Below are positions 1 to 7,230 of a stretch of DNA of 12,072 bases, one piece after another. This DNA comes from CAMDWQ01 sp964543965 (lineage in GTDB: Bacteria; Omnitrophota; Gorgyraeia; 2-02-FULL-51-18), in the NCBI GenBank assembly GCA_964543965.1, contig CAZJAX010000054.1:1-12072 (forward strand). The letters are read 5' to 3'. Positions within the stretch are counted from its first letter, which is position 1; the number at the start of each line of letters is the position of its first letter. Below the pieces are notes generated by a model. That model saw only the letters and a list, made by a program, of their open reading frames with translations. It made no database searches and was not told the origin of the DNA. The translations under genes were made by a program, and so were the position numbers.

Positions 1-1070
<1,070 letters not shown>

Positions 1071-1072
1071 TC

Positions 1073-1906
1073 ATGCCGAAGACTCATCTCGTCCGCCTCG
1101 GAAACAGGGTGTTCGGGCACAAGCAGCCGCTTTTTCTCATTGCGGGCCCCTGTGTCGTAGAAAATGAAAAAAGCGCGATACGGCATGCCCTCGCCATCAA
1201 GAAGATCGCCGACCGACTGAAGATCCCTCTGGTCTACAAGTCCAGCTATGACAAAGCCAACCGCAGCTCGATCGGCTCTTTCCGCGGGCTGGGCCTCCGC
1301 GAAGGAATGGCTATCCTGGCGCGTGTGAAAAAGGAGACGGGTCTTCCGATCCTGACCGATGTCCACTCGCCTGACGAGGCGCGCGAGGCCGCAATCGTTG
1401 CGGATGTCCTGCAGATCCCGGCTTTTCTATGCCGACAGACAGACCTTTTGATCGCAGCCGCTAAGACCGGAAAGATCGTGAACATAAAAAAGGGTCAGTT
1501 TCTTGCGCCTTGGGAGATGGGTAACATCGTGGAGAAAATCGTTTCTCAAGGCAATTCCAACGTGATGCTTACCGAGCGCGGCACCTTTTTCGGCTATAAC
1601 ACTCTTGTCAACGATTTCCGCGCTATTCCCCAGATGAAGGAATACGGCTACCCGGTCGTGTTCGACGCGACACATTCGGTGCAGCAGCCCGGCGGCCGCG
1701 GAAAAAGTTCGGGCGGCGACCGGCGTTTTGTCCCCACATTGGCTCAGGCGGGGGTTGTGGCGGGAGCTGACGGAGTTTTTATGGAAGTGCACGAAAACCC
1801 TGATAAGGCGCCCAGCGACGGCCCTAATATGGTCCGATTAAAAGATCTCGAGAGACTGCTGGAAAGACTGCTCGCTCTCAGCCGCATCGTCCGCCATGAC
1901 CTCTAA
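1073..1906 (+). CDS. kdsA: 3-deoxy-8-phosphooctulonate (Kdo-8-phosphate) synthase
   Basis: The enzyme condenses phosphoenolpyruvate with arabinose-5-phosphate to give Kdo-8-phosphate, the committed step to the LPS inner-core sugar. The product is 277 aa, close to the E. coli length of 284. It shows the DAHP-synthase-like TIM-barrel motifs in order: IAGPC (23-27), KANRSS (61-66), LTDVH (94-98), IKKGQFLAPWEM (138-149), TERGTFFGYN (167-176), DATHSVQQPGG (198-208) and the C-terminal MEVHENPDKAPSDGPN (237-252). Cys27, His201, Glu238 and Asp249 match the four metal ligands of the Aquifex-type metal-dependent class; the E. coli type has Asn at the Cys position. I chose ATG at 1073 over TTG at 1067. 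No clear Shine-Dalgarno is visible, and with the pyrG stop 2 nt upstream translation is probably coupled. The end overlaps kdsD by 11 nt. Confidence 0.96.
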   Translation: MPKTHLVRLGNRVFGHKQPLFLIAGPCVVENEKSAIRHALAIKKIADRLKIPLVYKSSYDKANRSSIGSFRGLGLREGMAILARVKKETGLPILTDVHSPDEAREAAIVADVLQIPAFLCRQTDLLIAAAKTGKIVNIKKGQFLAPWEMGNIVEKIVSQGNSNVMLTERGTFFGYNTLVNDFRAIPQMKEYGYPVVFDATHSVQQPGGRGKSSGGDRRFVPTLAQAGVVAGADGVFMEVHENPDKAPSDGPNMVRLKDLERLLERLLALSRIVRHDL

Positions 1907-2867
1907 AAACGCCGCCGGCATTGCTAAGAACGTCATCCGCATCGAAGCGGCTGCCCTGATCGCGCTCGTCCCGAAGATCGATATCCGATTCAGCCGCGCT
2001 TGCGACCTGATCCTTAAGTCGCGAGGCCGCGTGGTCGTGACCGGCATGGGCAAGCCCGGCTTCATCGCTCAGAAAATATCGGCGACCCTATCGTCGACGG
2101 GCACGCCGTCGCTCTTCCTGCATCCGGCCGAAGCGCTTCACGGCGACCTCGGACGCGTGATGAAAGAAGACGTCGTCGTGGCGCTCTCCAATAGCGGACA
2201 GACCGAAGAGATCATCAAGCTTCTGCCCGTGATCCGCAAGATAGGCGCCAAGCTCATCGCGATGACAGGCAACCCCGGATCCTTACTCGCGCAGCACAGC
2301 GACCTCGTGCTTGATGTCAGCGTAAAGAAAGAAGCTTGCACGATGAATCTCGCGCCGACCGCTTCGACGACTGCGATGCTGGCCATGGGGGATGCGCTGG
2401 CCGTGGCCTTGCTCGAAAAAAAAGGCTTCAGCCCGCACAACTTTGCGCTCTATCACCCGGGCGGCAATCTCGGTAAAAAACTGCTTCTCAAGGTCTCCGA
2501 TATCATGCGCACCGGAAAATCCAATCCGCTCGTTCGCGAAAATGAGACGATCCGTGAAGTGCTCGCAAAGATCACGGCCGCACGGGCAGGTTCCGCGGCC
2601 GTCGTCGATGCGGCAGGGCGTCTCAAAGGCATCTTCACGGACGGCGATCTGCGCCGCCGCTTAAACGAAGGCAAAAACATCCTCGATTGGAAAGTAAGCC
2701 AAGCCATGACGCCGACCCCGATCTATATCCAGGCCGATCACCTGGCGGCAGAGGCTCTCGAGATCCTGCGCACGAAAAAGATCGACGAAGTTCCTGTCGT
2801 CGACAAAAAAAAGCGCCCTATCGGCCTGCTTGATGTCCAGGATCTGCTGCGGGCGGGGCTCATATGA
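1896..2867 (+). CDS. kdsD: Arabinose-5-phosphate isomerase (KpsF/GutQ family)
   Basis: The protein interconverts ribulose-5-phosphate and arabinose-5-phosphate, the substrate of KdsA. At 323 aa it matches the usual length of about 328. An N-terminal SIS sugar-isomerase domain (about 35-190) carries GMGKPG, HPAEALHGDLG, SNSGQTEE, KKEAC, LAPTASTTA and HPGGNLGKKLL. The residues corresponding to the E. coli catalytic set K59, E111, E152 and H193 are all present as K53, E105, E146 and H187, at a constant offset of six. Two CBS domains follow (about 203-258 and 268-323), as in KdsD/KpsF. The start at 1896 lies inside the kdsA end, so translation is probably coupled; no strong Shine-Dalgarno is seen. 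The stop shares ATGA with the kdsC start. GutQ paralogues have the same architecture, but the position between kdsA and kdsC supports the Kdo role. Confidence 0.95.
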   Translation: MTSKNAAGIAKNVIRIEAAALIALVPKIDIRFSRACDLILKSRGRVVVTGMGKPGFIAQKISATLSSTGTPSLFLHPAEALHGDLGRVMKEDVVVALSNSGQTEEIIKLLPVIRKIGAKLIAMTGNPGSLLAQHSDLVLDVSVKKEACTMNLAPTASTTAMLAMGDALAVALLEKKGFSPHNFALYHPGGNLGKKLLLKVSDIMRTGKSNPLVRENETIREVLAKITAARAGSAAVVDAAGRLKGIFTDGDLRRRLNEGKNILDWKVSQAMTPTPIYIQADHLAAEALEILRTKKIDEVPVVDKKKRPIGLLDVQDLLRAGLI

Positions 2868-3397
2868 ACATTCCCGCCGATCTTCAGGGGAGGCTTGAGA
2901 AGATCAAGATCGTCCTTATCGACAACGACGGCGTCCTCACGGACGGCCGCATCGTGTACGGGGACTACGGTGACGAGCTCAAGTTTTTCGACGTGCAGGA
3001 CGGATTCGGCATCACGCTTTTACGGCGCGCCGGATTTCCCGTCATCATCGTGAGCGGCAAGAAATCCCGCATCAACAACCGCCGAGCCAAAGAGCTCGAC
3101 ATCGATAAGCTTTTCCAAAAGGCCGTGGACAAGCTGAAGGTCTTTGAGAAGATCATAAAGAAATACAGGGTATCGCCGGACGAAGTGCTTTATATCGGCG
3201 ACGACCTGATCGATCTGCCGGTGCTCAAGCGCGTCGGTTTTGCCGCCGCCGTCGCCAACGCCGTCCCCGAGGTGAAAGACGCCGCGCATTACGTCACCGA
3301 CCGCAAGGGCGGGCGTGGTGCCGTGCGGGAGGTGATCGACCTGCTTTTGAAGGCTCAGAAGAAATGGGACGCCGTCACTCAGAGGTATTACCGTTGA
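2864..3397 (+). CDS. kdsC: 3-deoxy-D-manno-octulosonate 8-phosphate phosphatase (HAD superfamily, KdsC)
   Basis: This small cytoplasmic phosphatase removes the phosphate from Kdo-8-phosphate to release Kdo. The 177-aa product is near the E. coli length of 188 and has the C0-type HAD layout without a large cap. Motif I is IDNDGVLTDG with nucleophile Asp20 and acid/base Asp22. Motif II is IIVSGKKS with Ser64. A Lys in the KAVDKL stretch (86-91) fits motif III, and motif IV is YIGDDLIDLPVL with Asp113 and Asp114. The DxD middle residue is Asn, which is within family variation. The ATG overlaps the kdsD stop as ATGA, and the TGA overlaps the TTG start of the next gene, so translation is tightly coupled on both sides. 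The family also includes the phosphatase domain of sialic-acid synthesis enzymes, but the neighbours fix the role here. Confidence 0.95.
   Translation: MNIPADLQGRLEKIKIVLIDNDGVLTDGRIVYGDYGDELKFFDVQDGFGITLLRRAGFPVIIVSGKKSRINNRRAKELDIDKLFQKAVDKLKVFEKIIKKYRVSPDEVLYIGDDLIDLPVLKRVGFAAAVANAVPEVKDAAHYVTDRKGGRGAVREVIDLLLKAQKKWDAVTQRYYR
3381..3385 (+). promoter_or_regulatory. Ribosome binding site deciding the lptC start
   Basis: AGAGG lies 8 nt before a TTG codon at 3394 that overlaps the kdsC stop (TTGA). The alternative ATG at 3364 would overlap kdsC by 34 nt and has only a weak purine stretch upstream. This site is the main reason for choosing the TTG start. Confidence 0.55.
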
Positions 3398-4188
3398 ACA
3401 GCGCAGTTTTCAGACGCAATTTTCCCTTTTATCTTTTCATCGCGCTCCTCCTCGGAGCGTTTGTTTTTTTCTTCGTTCAGGGCAAGATCCAGAACTCGAG
3501 CCCTAAAAAAACACGCCAGCCCGCCGCTGCGGCCGAAACCAGCCATGAGCAGAGGCTTAAAAAATTCAATCTCACCGGCTTTGACGACAAGGGCGAGAAA
3601 TTCTGGAACCTGCAGGGTGAATCCGCCAAGATCGACGTGGGCCAGACCGTATTTCTCGACGAGAACGTCACTCTGCGATTGCGCGACAACACGCTGATCA
3701 AGACCGACCACGTGCAGTGGTCGCAGGACGGCGGAACGATGCGCACCAACTCCAAAGTCTTCGTCGACCACGCGACGGTCAAGGTGACGGGGATCGGCGC
3801 CGTGGGGCGCCCCAATGACGGTTTTATTCAGCTGAACCGCAAGATACACATGGTCACGGACAACGGGGCCGTGCTGACTTGCGACGGGCCGATGAAGATC
3901 TACTACAACCAAAACAAGATGGTGCTTTACCGCAACGTGAAGGTCACTGATCAGCGCGGCACTCTCACGGCCAAGCGCATGGACGTCCTTTTTGACTCGA
4001 AGGAGCAAAAGGCTAAAAAGATCATTGCTGAAGGCGACGTCGTTATCCAGCGCGGTACGGACACGACCCGTTCGAGGCGGGCGATCTACACGGTAGCCAA
4101 CGGCTCCATCCGTCTCGAGGGCGATCCCGAGATCACGATGCACAAAGAAAGCGCCGCGCTAGCGCAATACGGCTTTAAAGGAAAATAG
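3394..4188 (+). CDS. lptC: LPS-transport periplasmic protein, LptC domain joined to an LptA/OstA-like domain
   Basis: This is probably the periplasmic bridge that accepts LPS from the inner-membrane LptBFG exporter. From the TTG start the product is 264 aa. Residues 1-10 are short and basic. Residues 11-28 form one hydrophobic segment, which fits the N-terminal membrane anchor of LptC. A Pro/Ala-rich linker runs to about 50. Residues about 55-155 read as an LptC domain: FNLTGFDDKGEKFWNLQGESA is typical. Residues about 158-250 carry OstA/LptA-like strands: CDGPMKIYYNQNKMVLYRNV, then LTAKRMDVLFDSKEQKAKKI, then AEGDVVIQ and RRAIYTVANGSIRLEGDPEI. E. coli uses separate LptC (about 190 aa) and LptA (about 185 aa). 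Here one ORF sits where both normally lie, directly before lptB, so it looks like a fusion or an extended LptC. A start at ATG 3364 would add 10 residues. The fusion reading is inference from motifs. Confidence 0.85.
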   Translation: MNSAVFRRNFPFYLFIALLLGAFVFFFVQGKIQNSSPKKTRQPAAAAETSHEQRLKKFNLTGFDDKGEKFWNLQGESAKIDVGQTVFLDENVTLRLRDNTLIKTDHVQWSQDGGTMRTNSKVFVDHATVKVTGIGAVGRPNDGFIQLNRKIHMVTDNGAVLTCDGPMKIYYNQNKMVLYRNVKVTDQRGTLTAKRMDVLFDSKEQKAKKIIAEGDVVIQRGTDTTRSRRAIYTVANGSIRLEGDPEITMHKESAALAQYGFKGK

Positions 4189-4189
4189 G

Positions 4190-4912
4190 ATGCCTCTTCT
4201 CGAAACCAAGGCGATCAAAAAATCCTATGGCGGCCGGCCGGTCGTCAACGGTGTCGACATCACGATCAATCCCGGTGAGATCGTGGGCTTGCTCGGACCC
4301 AACGGTGCGGGCAAAACGACGACGTTTTATATGGTCACCGGCATCGTGCCCCCGGATTCGGGTCAGATCCTCTTTGACCGCCGCGACGTATCGCATTATC
4401 CGATGCATAAGCGCGCGCAGCTCGGCATCGGATACCTGTCTCAGGAGCCGTCGATCTTCCGGAAGCTGACTGTCGAGGAGAACATCCTCGCCATCCTGGA
4501 AACGCTCGACCTTCCGGCTCATGAAAGAAAAAGGAGGCTCGAGGAGCTTCTGAACGAGCTCGGCATCAAGCATTTGCGCCGCTCACGCGCCTACACGCTT
4601 TCAGGAGGGGAGAGGCGCCGCCTTGAGATCACGCGAGCGCTGGTGACGCATCCGCTCTGCATTCTTCTGGACGAGCCGTTTTCGGGCATCGATCCTATCG
4701 CCGTATCGGACTGCCAGCATTTGATCCAAGAACTGAGGCAGAAAGGGATCGGAATTCTCCTCACAGATCATAACGTGCGCGAGACCCTGGCTATCACCGA
4801 CCGCGCCTATATTATGTACGAAGGCCGTATCCTTATTTCGGGTACCCGCGAGGATCTTTTGGCGAGCAAAGAAGCCCGCAAGATCTACCTTGGAGAGAAA
4901 TTCACGATGTAG
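4190..4912 (+). CDS. lptB: LPS export ABC transporter ATP-binding protein LptB
   Basis: This cytoplasmic ATPase powers extraction of LPS from the inner membrane with LptF and LptG, which are not in the window. The 240-aa length matches E. coli LptB (241). All ABC motifs are intact: Walker A GPNGAGKT (36-43), Q-loop YLSQEPSIF with Gln85, signature LSGGE (137-141), Walker B ILLDE with catalytic Glu162, D-loop GIDP, and switch His194 in TDHNVRET. LptB hallmarks include GKTTTFYMVTGI, SIFRKLTVEENI, SGGERRRLEI and the C-terminal IYLGEKF. AAGGA at 4178-4182, 7 nt before the ATG, is a good Shine-Dalgarno. The gap to the preceding stop is 1 nt. It is the last gene of the Kdo/Lpt block; rpoN, a frequent downstream neighbour, is missing. 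Confidence 0.97.
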   Translation: MPLLETKAIKKSYGGRPVVNGVDITINPGEIVGLLGPNGAGKTTTFYMVTGIVPPDSGQILFDRRDVSHYPMHKRAQLGIGYLSQEPSIFRKLTVEENILAILETLDLPAHERKRRLEELLNELGIKHLRRSRAYTLSGGERRRLEITRALVTHPLCILLDEPFSGIDPIAVSDCQHLIQELRQKGIGILLTDHNVRETLAITDRAYIMYEGRILISGTREDLLASKEARKIYLGEKFTM

Positions 4913-4931
4913 CGGCTCAGCCGGGCCGTCT

Positions 4932-4959
4932 TTGCGTAATCCGGCAAATGTGGTATGAT
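4932..4959 (+). promoter_or_regulatory. Candidate sigma-70-type promoter of hpf
   Basis: TATGAT at 4954-4959 is preceded by TG with one base between, giving an extended -10 element. A weak -35 (TTGCGT, 4932-4937) lies 16 bp upstream. Transcription would start near 4966 and read into the hpf Shine-Dalgarno (AAGGAG, 4977-4982). The site falls in the 79-bp lptB-hpf gap, one of the two longest in the window. This suggests that hpf-tig-clpP can be transcribed separately from the LPS block. It is a motif match only. Confidence 0.5.
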
Positions 4960-4991
4960 TGACGCTTTTGGTGAAAAAGGAGCCTTAAATC

Positions 4992-5333
4992 ATGGAAATA
5001 GATATCAGCGGACGGCATTTTCAGGTCACTGAACCCCTTCGGAAGTATATTAGCGAGAAGATAGGCAAGCTCGACAAGTACGCGCTGAAGCTGGAGTCCG
5101 TGCACGTTGTTCTGGATGTACAGAAGTTTCACCACATCTCGGAGATCACGCTTTTGGCCAAAGATCTTCGTCTTACCGCGAAAAATGAAAGTTCGGAAAT
5201 GTATGCGGCGTTCGACCTGAGTTTTGACAACATTCAGCTTCAGATGCGGCGCCAGCACGACAAGGTAAAGGACCACAAAGGACGCCGCTACGGACTCAAG
5301 GAGAGCGGGCAGCCCGAGCCGGTCGAAGACTAA
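4992..5333 (+). CDS. hpf: Ribosome hibernation promoting factor, short form (HPF/YfiA family)
   Basis: The protein binds the decoding region of the 30S subunit and silences ribosomes during slow growth or stress. The 113-aa product covers one HPF/S30AE domain: MEIDISGRHFQVTEPLRKYI, a basic helix EKIGKLDKYA, strands HVVLDVQ and SEITLLAKDLRLTAKNES, then MYAAFDLSFDNIQLQMRRQHDK with the usual basic end. It lacks the roughly 60-residue C-terminal dimerisation domain of long HPF, so it is like E. coli Hpf or YfiA. AAGGAG at 4977-4982 sits 9 nt before the ATG. The acidic tail (residues 105-113) resembles the variable C-terminal tail of YfiA-like proteins. Whether it acts as Hpf (with an RMF partner) or as YfiA (blocking alone) cannot be told from sequence. 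It has its own candidate promoter and is followed by tig after 11 bp. Confidence 0.92.
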   Translation: MEIDISGRHFQVTEPLRKYISEKIGKLDKYALKLESVHVVLDVQKFHHISEITLLAKDLRLTAKNESSEMYAAFDLSFDNIQLQMRRQHDKVKDHKGRRYGLKESGQPEPVED

Positions 5334-5344
5334 TCGGAGTTTTT

Positions 5345-6574
5345 ATGAAATCGAGCCTTAAAAAAGTCAAGGATTGCCGCGTTAAGCTCCATGTTGAAGT
5401 GGAGGCTGACCGCGTCGAGAACCGTTTCCAGGAAGTATTGAAAGATTTTCAGAGAGCCGCGCAGCTGCCGGGTTTTCGCCAGGGCAAGGCGCCTTTGGAG
5501 ATGGTCGAGAAGCGCTACGCCCGCGAAGCGCATGAAGAGGTCTTGAAGTCGCTGATCCCGGAAGTCTATCATCAGGCGCTGGCCACTGAGAAAGTCAACC
5601 CGGTGGCGTTGCCGTCCATATCAGACATCCAGTGCGAGAGGGGCAAGAAGCTCGTGTTTACCGCCGAGTTCGAGCGAGCCCCCGAGATCACCGTAAAGAA
5701 TTATAAAGGAATGAAGCTTAAACGCGAGGCCTCCGATGTGACCGCTGAAGATGAAGAGAAGGGTCTCCAATCCTTGCTAGAGTCGCGCGCCGAACTCGTG
5801 CCTTTGGTCGAGCCCCGCTCGGTACAGAAAGGCGATTTTATCACGGCGGATGTCGAGATCTGGCAGGAAGATCAGTATGTGCCGGGTAAGAAAGGTGTCC
5901 TGCTCTATGTGGAACCGAGCGAGACAGATGATTTTTATGATAAAATTCTGGGAGCGGCCGAAAATGACATGCGGGAGATCTCTCACAAAAAAGACTCCAA
6001 GCCCCATTACAAGGTCTGGATCCGGAGCATCAAGGAGAAAAAGCTTCCCGTGCTTGACGAGGAGTTTGCCAAGTCGTTCGGCAAGGATACGGTCGACGCG
6101 CTCAAGGAGGCTCTGCGTAAAGATATCGCCCAGCACAAGCAGTCGCAGAGCGTCGAGAAGATGAAAAAGGAGCTGTACGCCAAGCTTCTGGAGCAGAACG
6201 ATTTCACCGTGCCTGAGGGCATGGTCGAAAAACAAAAAGAGCGCTTGATGGATCAGGCTCGGCGTCAGTATTCGCAGATGGGGATCCCGGAGGCCAAGTT
6301 TCAGCAGGAGCTAGTCAATATAGAAAAAGAGATCGCTGAGCGCGCCGAAGAACAGGTCCGTCTTTATTTTATCCTGCAGAGCGTCGCTGAAAGCGAGGGC
6401 GTCGAAGTCGATGAAGTCGAGCTCAAGCGGCGCCTCGAAGCGCTGGCAGCCGAGTCAGGGCGCCCGATGGAAGAGGTTCAGCGGATATTCGAAGACGACC
6501 TGCGTGAAAGCATGATAGAAGCGAAGACGGTGGATTTTCTTGTGGCCAATGCAAAATTCGATGAATCAAAATAA
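5345..6574 (+). CDS. tig: Trigger factor, ribosome-associated chaperone with reduced PPIase domain
   Basis: The protein meets nascent chains at the ribosome exit tunnel and helps them fold. At 409 aa it is slightly shorter than E. coli trigger factor (432). The N-terminal ribosome-binding domain (1 to about 115) has the signature GFRQGK at 43-48 and NPVALPSI at 85-92. The FKBP-like PPIase region (about 160-232) is short and does not show the usual glycine-rich GFEDGIKG or FPEEY-type motifs; only the edges (KGDFITADVEI, and KVWIRSIKEKKLPVLDEEF) are recognisable. The C-terminal helical chaperone arms (about 240-409) are rich in Glu, Lys, Gln and Arg, as expected. GGAG at 5336-5339 lies 5 nt before the ATG. 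It sits just upstream of clpP, the standard tig-clpP order, and 11 bp after hpf. Identity is secure; loss of prolyl isomerase activity is inference. Confidence 0.94.
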   Translation: MKSSLKKVKDCRVKLHVEVEADRVENRFQEVLKDFQRAAQLPGFRQGKAPLEMVEKRYAREAHEEVLKSLIPEVYHQALATEKVNPVALPSISDIQCERGKKLVFTAEFERAPEITVKNYKGMKLKREASDVTAEDEEKGLQSLLESRAELVPLVEPRSVQKGDFITADVEIWQEDQYVPGKKGVLLYVEPSETDDFYDKILGAAENDMREISHKKDSKPHYKVWIRSIKEKKLPVLDEEFAKSFGKDTVDALKEALRKDIAQHKQSQSVEKMKKELYAKLLEQNDFTVPEGMVEKQKERLMDQARRQYSQMGIPEAKFQQELVNIEKEIAERAEEQVRLYFILQSVAESEGVEVDEVELKRRLEALAAESGRPMEEVQRIFEDDLRESMIEAKTVDFLVANAKFDESK

Positions 6575-6592
6575 TACTTCCAAAACCGAGAA

Positions 6593-6598
6593 AGGGGA
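6593..6598 (+). promoter_or_regulatory. Ribosome binding site deciding the clpP start
   Basis: AGGGGA is placed 4 nt before ATG 6603, where the ClpP-like sequence begins (MSILIPMVIE). In-frame ATGs further upstream (for example 6561) would add an Asn/Lys/Thr-rich stretch unlike ClpP and would overlap the tig end. Confidence 0.6.
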
Positions 6599-6602
6599 CC
6601 CG

Positions 6603-7199
6603 ATGAGCATTCTTATCCCGATGGTGATCGAAACGACCGGCCGCGGAGAGCGTTCTTACGATATTTATTCGCGCCTGCTCAAAGATCGCGTGATGTTCAT
6701 CGGTCCCGTGGATGACCACATGGCCAATCTTGTCGTCGCCCAGCTGCTTTTCCTTCAGATGGAAGACAGCGAGAAGGACATTCACATCTACATCAACTCT
6801 CCCGGAGGCTCCGTGACCGCGGGCTTGGCGATCTATGACACGATCCAGTTTTTAAAGCCTGACGTCTCGACGTATTGCATCGGACAGGCGGCCAGTATGG
6901 GTGCGCTCCTGCTTTGCGCGGGCACCAAGGGCAAGCGCTACTCGCTTCCCAATTCCCGCGTCATGATCCATCAGCCGTGGGGCGGCGCACAGGGAACTGC
7001 TTCCGATATCAATATCCAAGCCAAAGAGATCACAAGCCTCAAGAGCCGTCTCAACAAGATCATGGCTCACCACACCGGGCACGATGTCGCCAAGATCGAG
7101 CGCGACACCGAGCGCGACTACTTTATGTCCGCGGATGAGGCCAAGGCGTACGGTTTGGTGGACGAAGTCGTAGAAAATATCCGTAACATCAAGAAATAA
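6603..7199 (+). CDS. clpP: ATP-dependent Clp protease proteolytic subunit
   Basis: This serine peptidase forms the tetradecameric chamber that degrades substrates fed by ClpX or ClpA/C unfoldases. From ATG 6603 the product is 198 aa, typical of ClpP. The catalytic triad is intact: Ser98 in GQAASMGA, His123 in MIHQPWGG and Asp172 in TERDYFM. These align with E. coli mature S97/H122/D171. Other family markers are IPMVIE at the N-terminus (axial loop region), RIMFIG-like RVMFIGPV, the substrate-binding SPGGSVTAGLAIYD and GLVDEV near the end. Little or no propeptide is predicted from this start. It follows tig by 28 bp and is likely co-transcribed. clpX, the common next gene, is not here; an aminotransferase follows instead, so the unfoldase must be encoded elsewhere. 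Confidence 0.97.
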   Translation: MSILIPMVIETTGRGERSYDIYSRLLKDRVMFIGPVDDHMANLVVAQLLFLQMEDSEKDIHIYINSPGGSVTAGLAIYDTIQFLKPDVSTYCIGQAASMGALLLCAGTKGKRYSLPNSRVMIHQPWGGAQGTASDINIQAKEITSLKSRLNKIMAHHTGHDVAKIERDTERDYFMSADEAKAYGLVDEVVENIRNIKK

Positions 7200-7230
7200 G
7201 ACAAACTCACTCGAAAAAAGGAAATTCGCC

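Noticed and set aside
2416..2423. Runs of eight A in kdsD (2416-2423, 2805-2812) and purA (10706-10713) as possible frameshift or slippage sites
   Set aside because: Conserved motifs continue in the same frame on both sides, so no frameshift is present; the runs simply encode Lys codons.
4913..4933. Possible intrinsic terminator after lptB (CGGC/GCCG followed by TCTTT)
   Set aside because: The stem is only 4 bp and the T-run is short and interrupted, which is not enough to call a terminator.
6540..6602. Extended N-terminus for ClpP from an upstream start
   Set aside because: The added residues are unlike ClpP, would start inside tig, and a better Shine-Dalgarno precedes ATG 6603.
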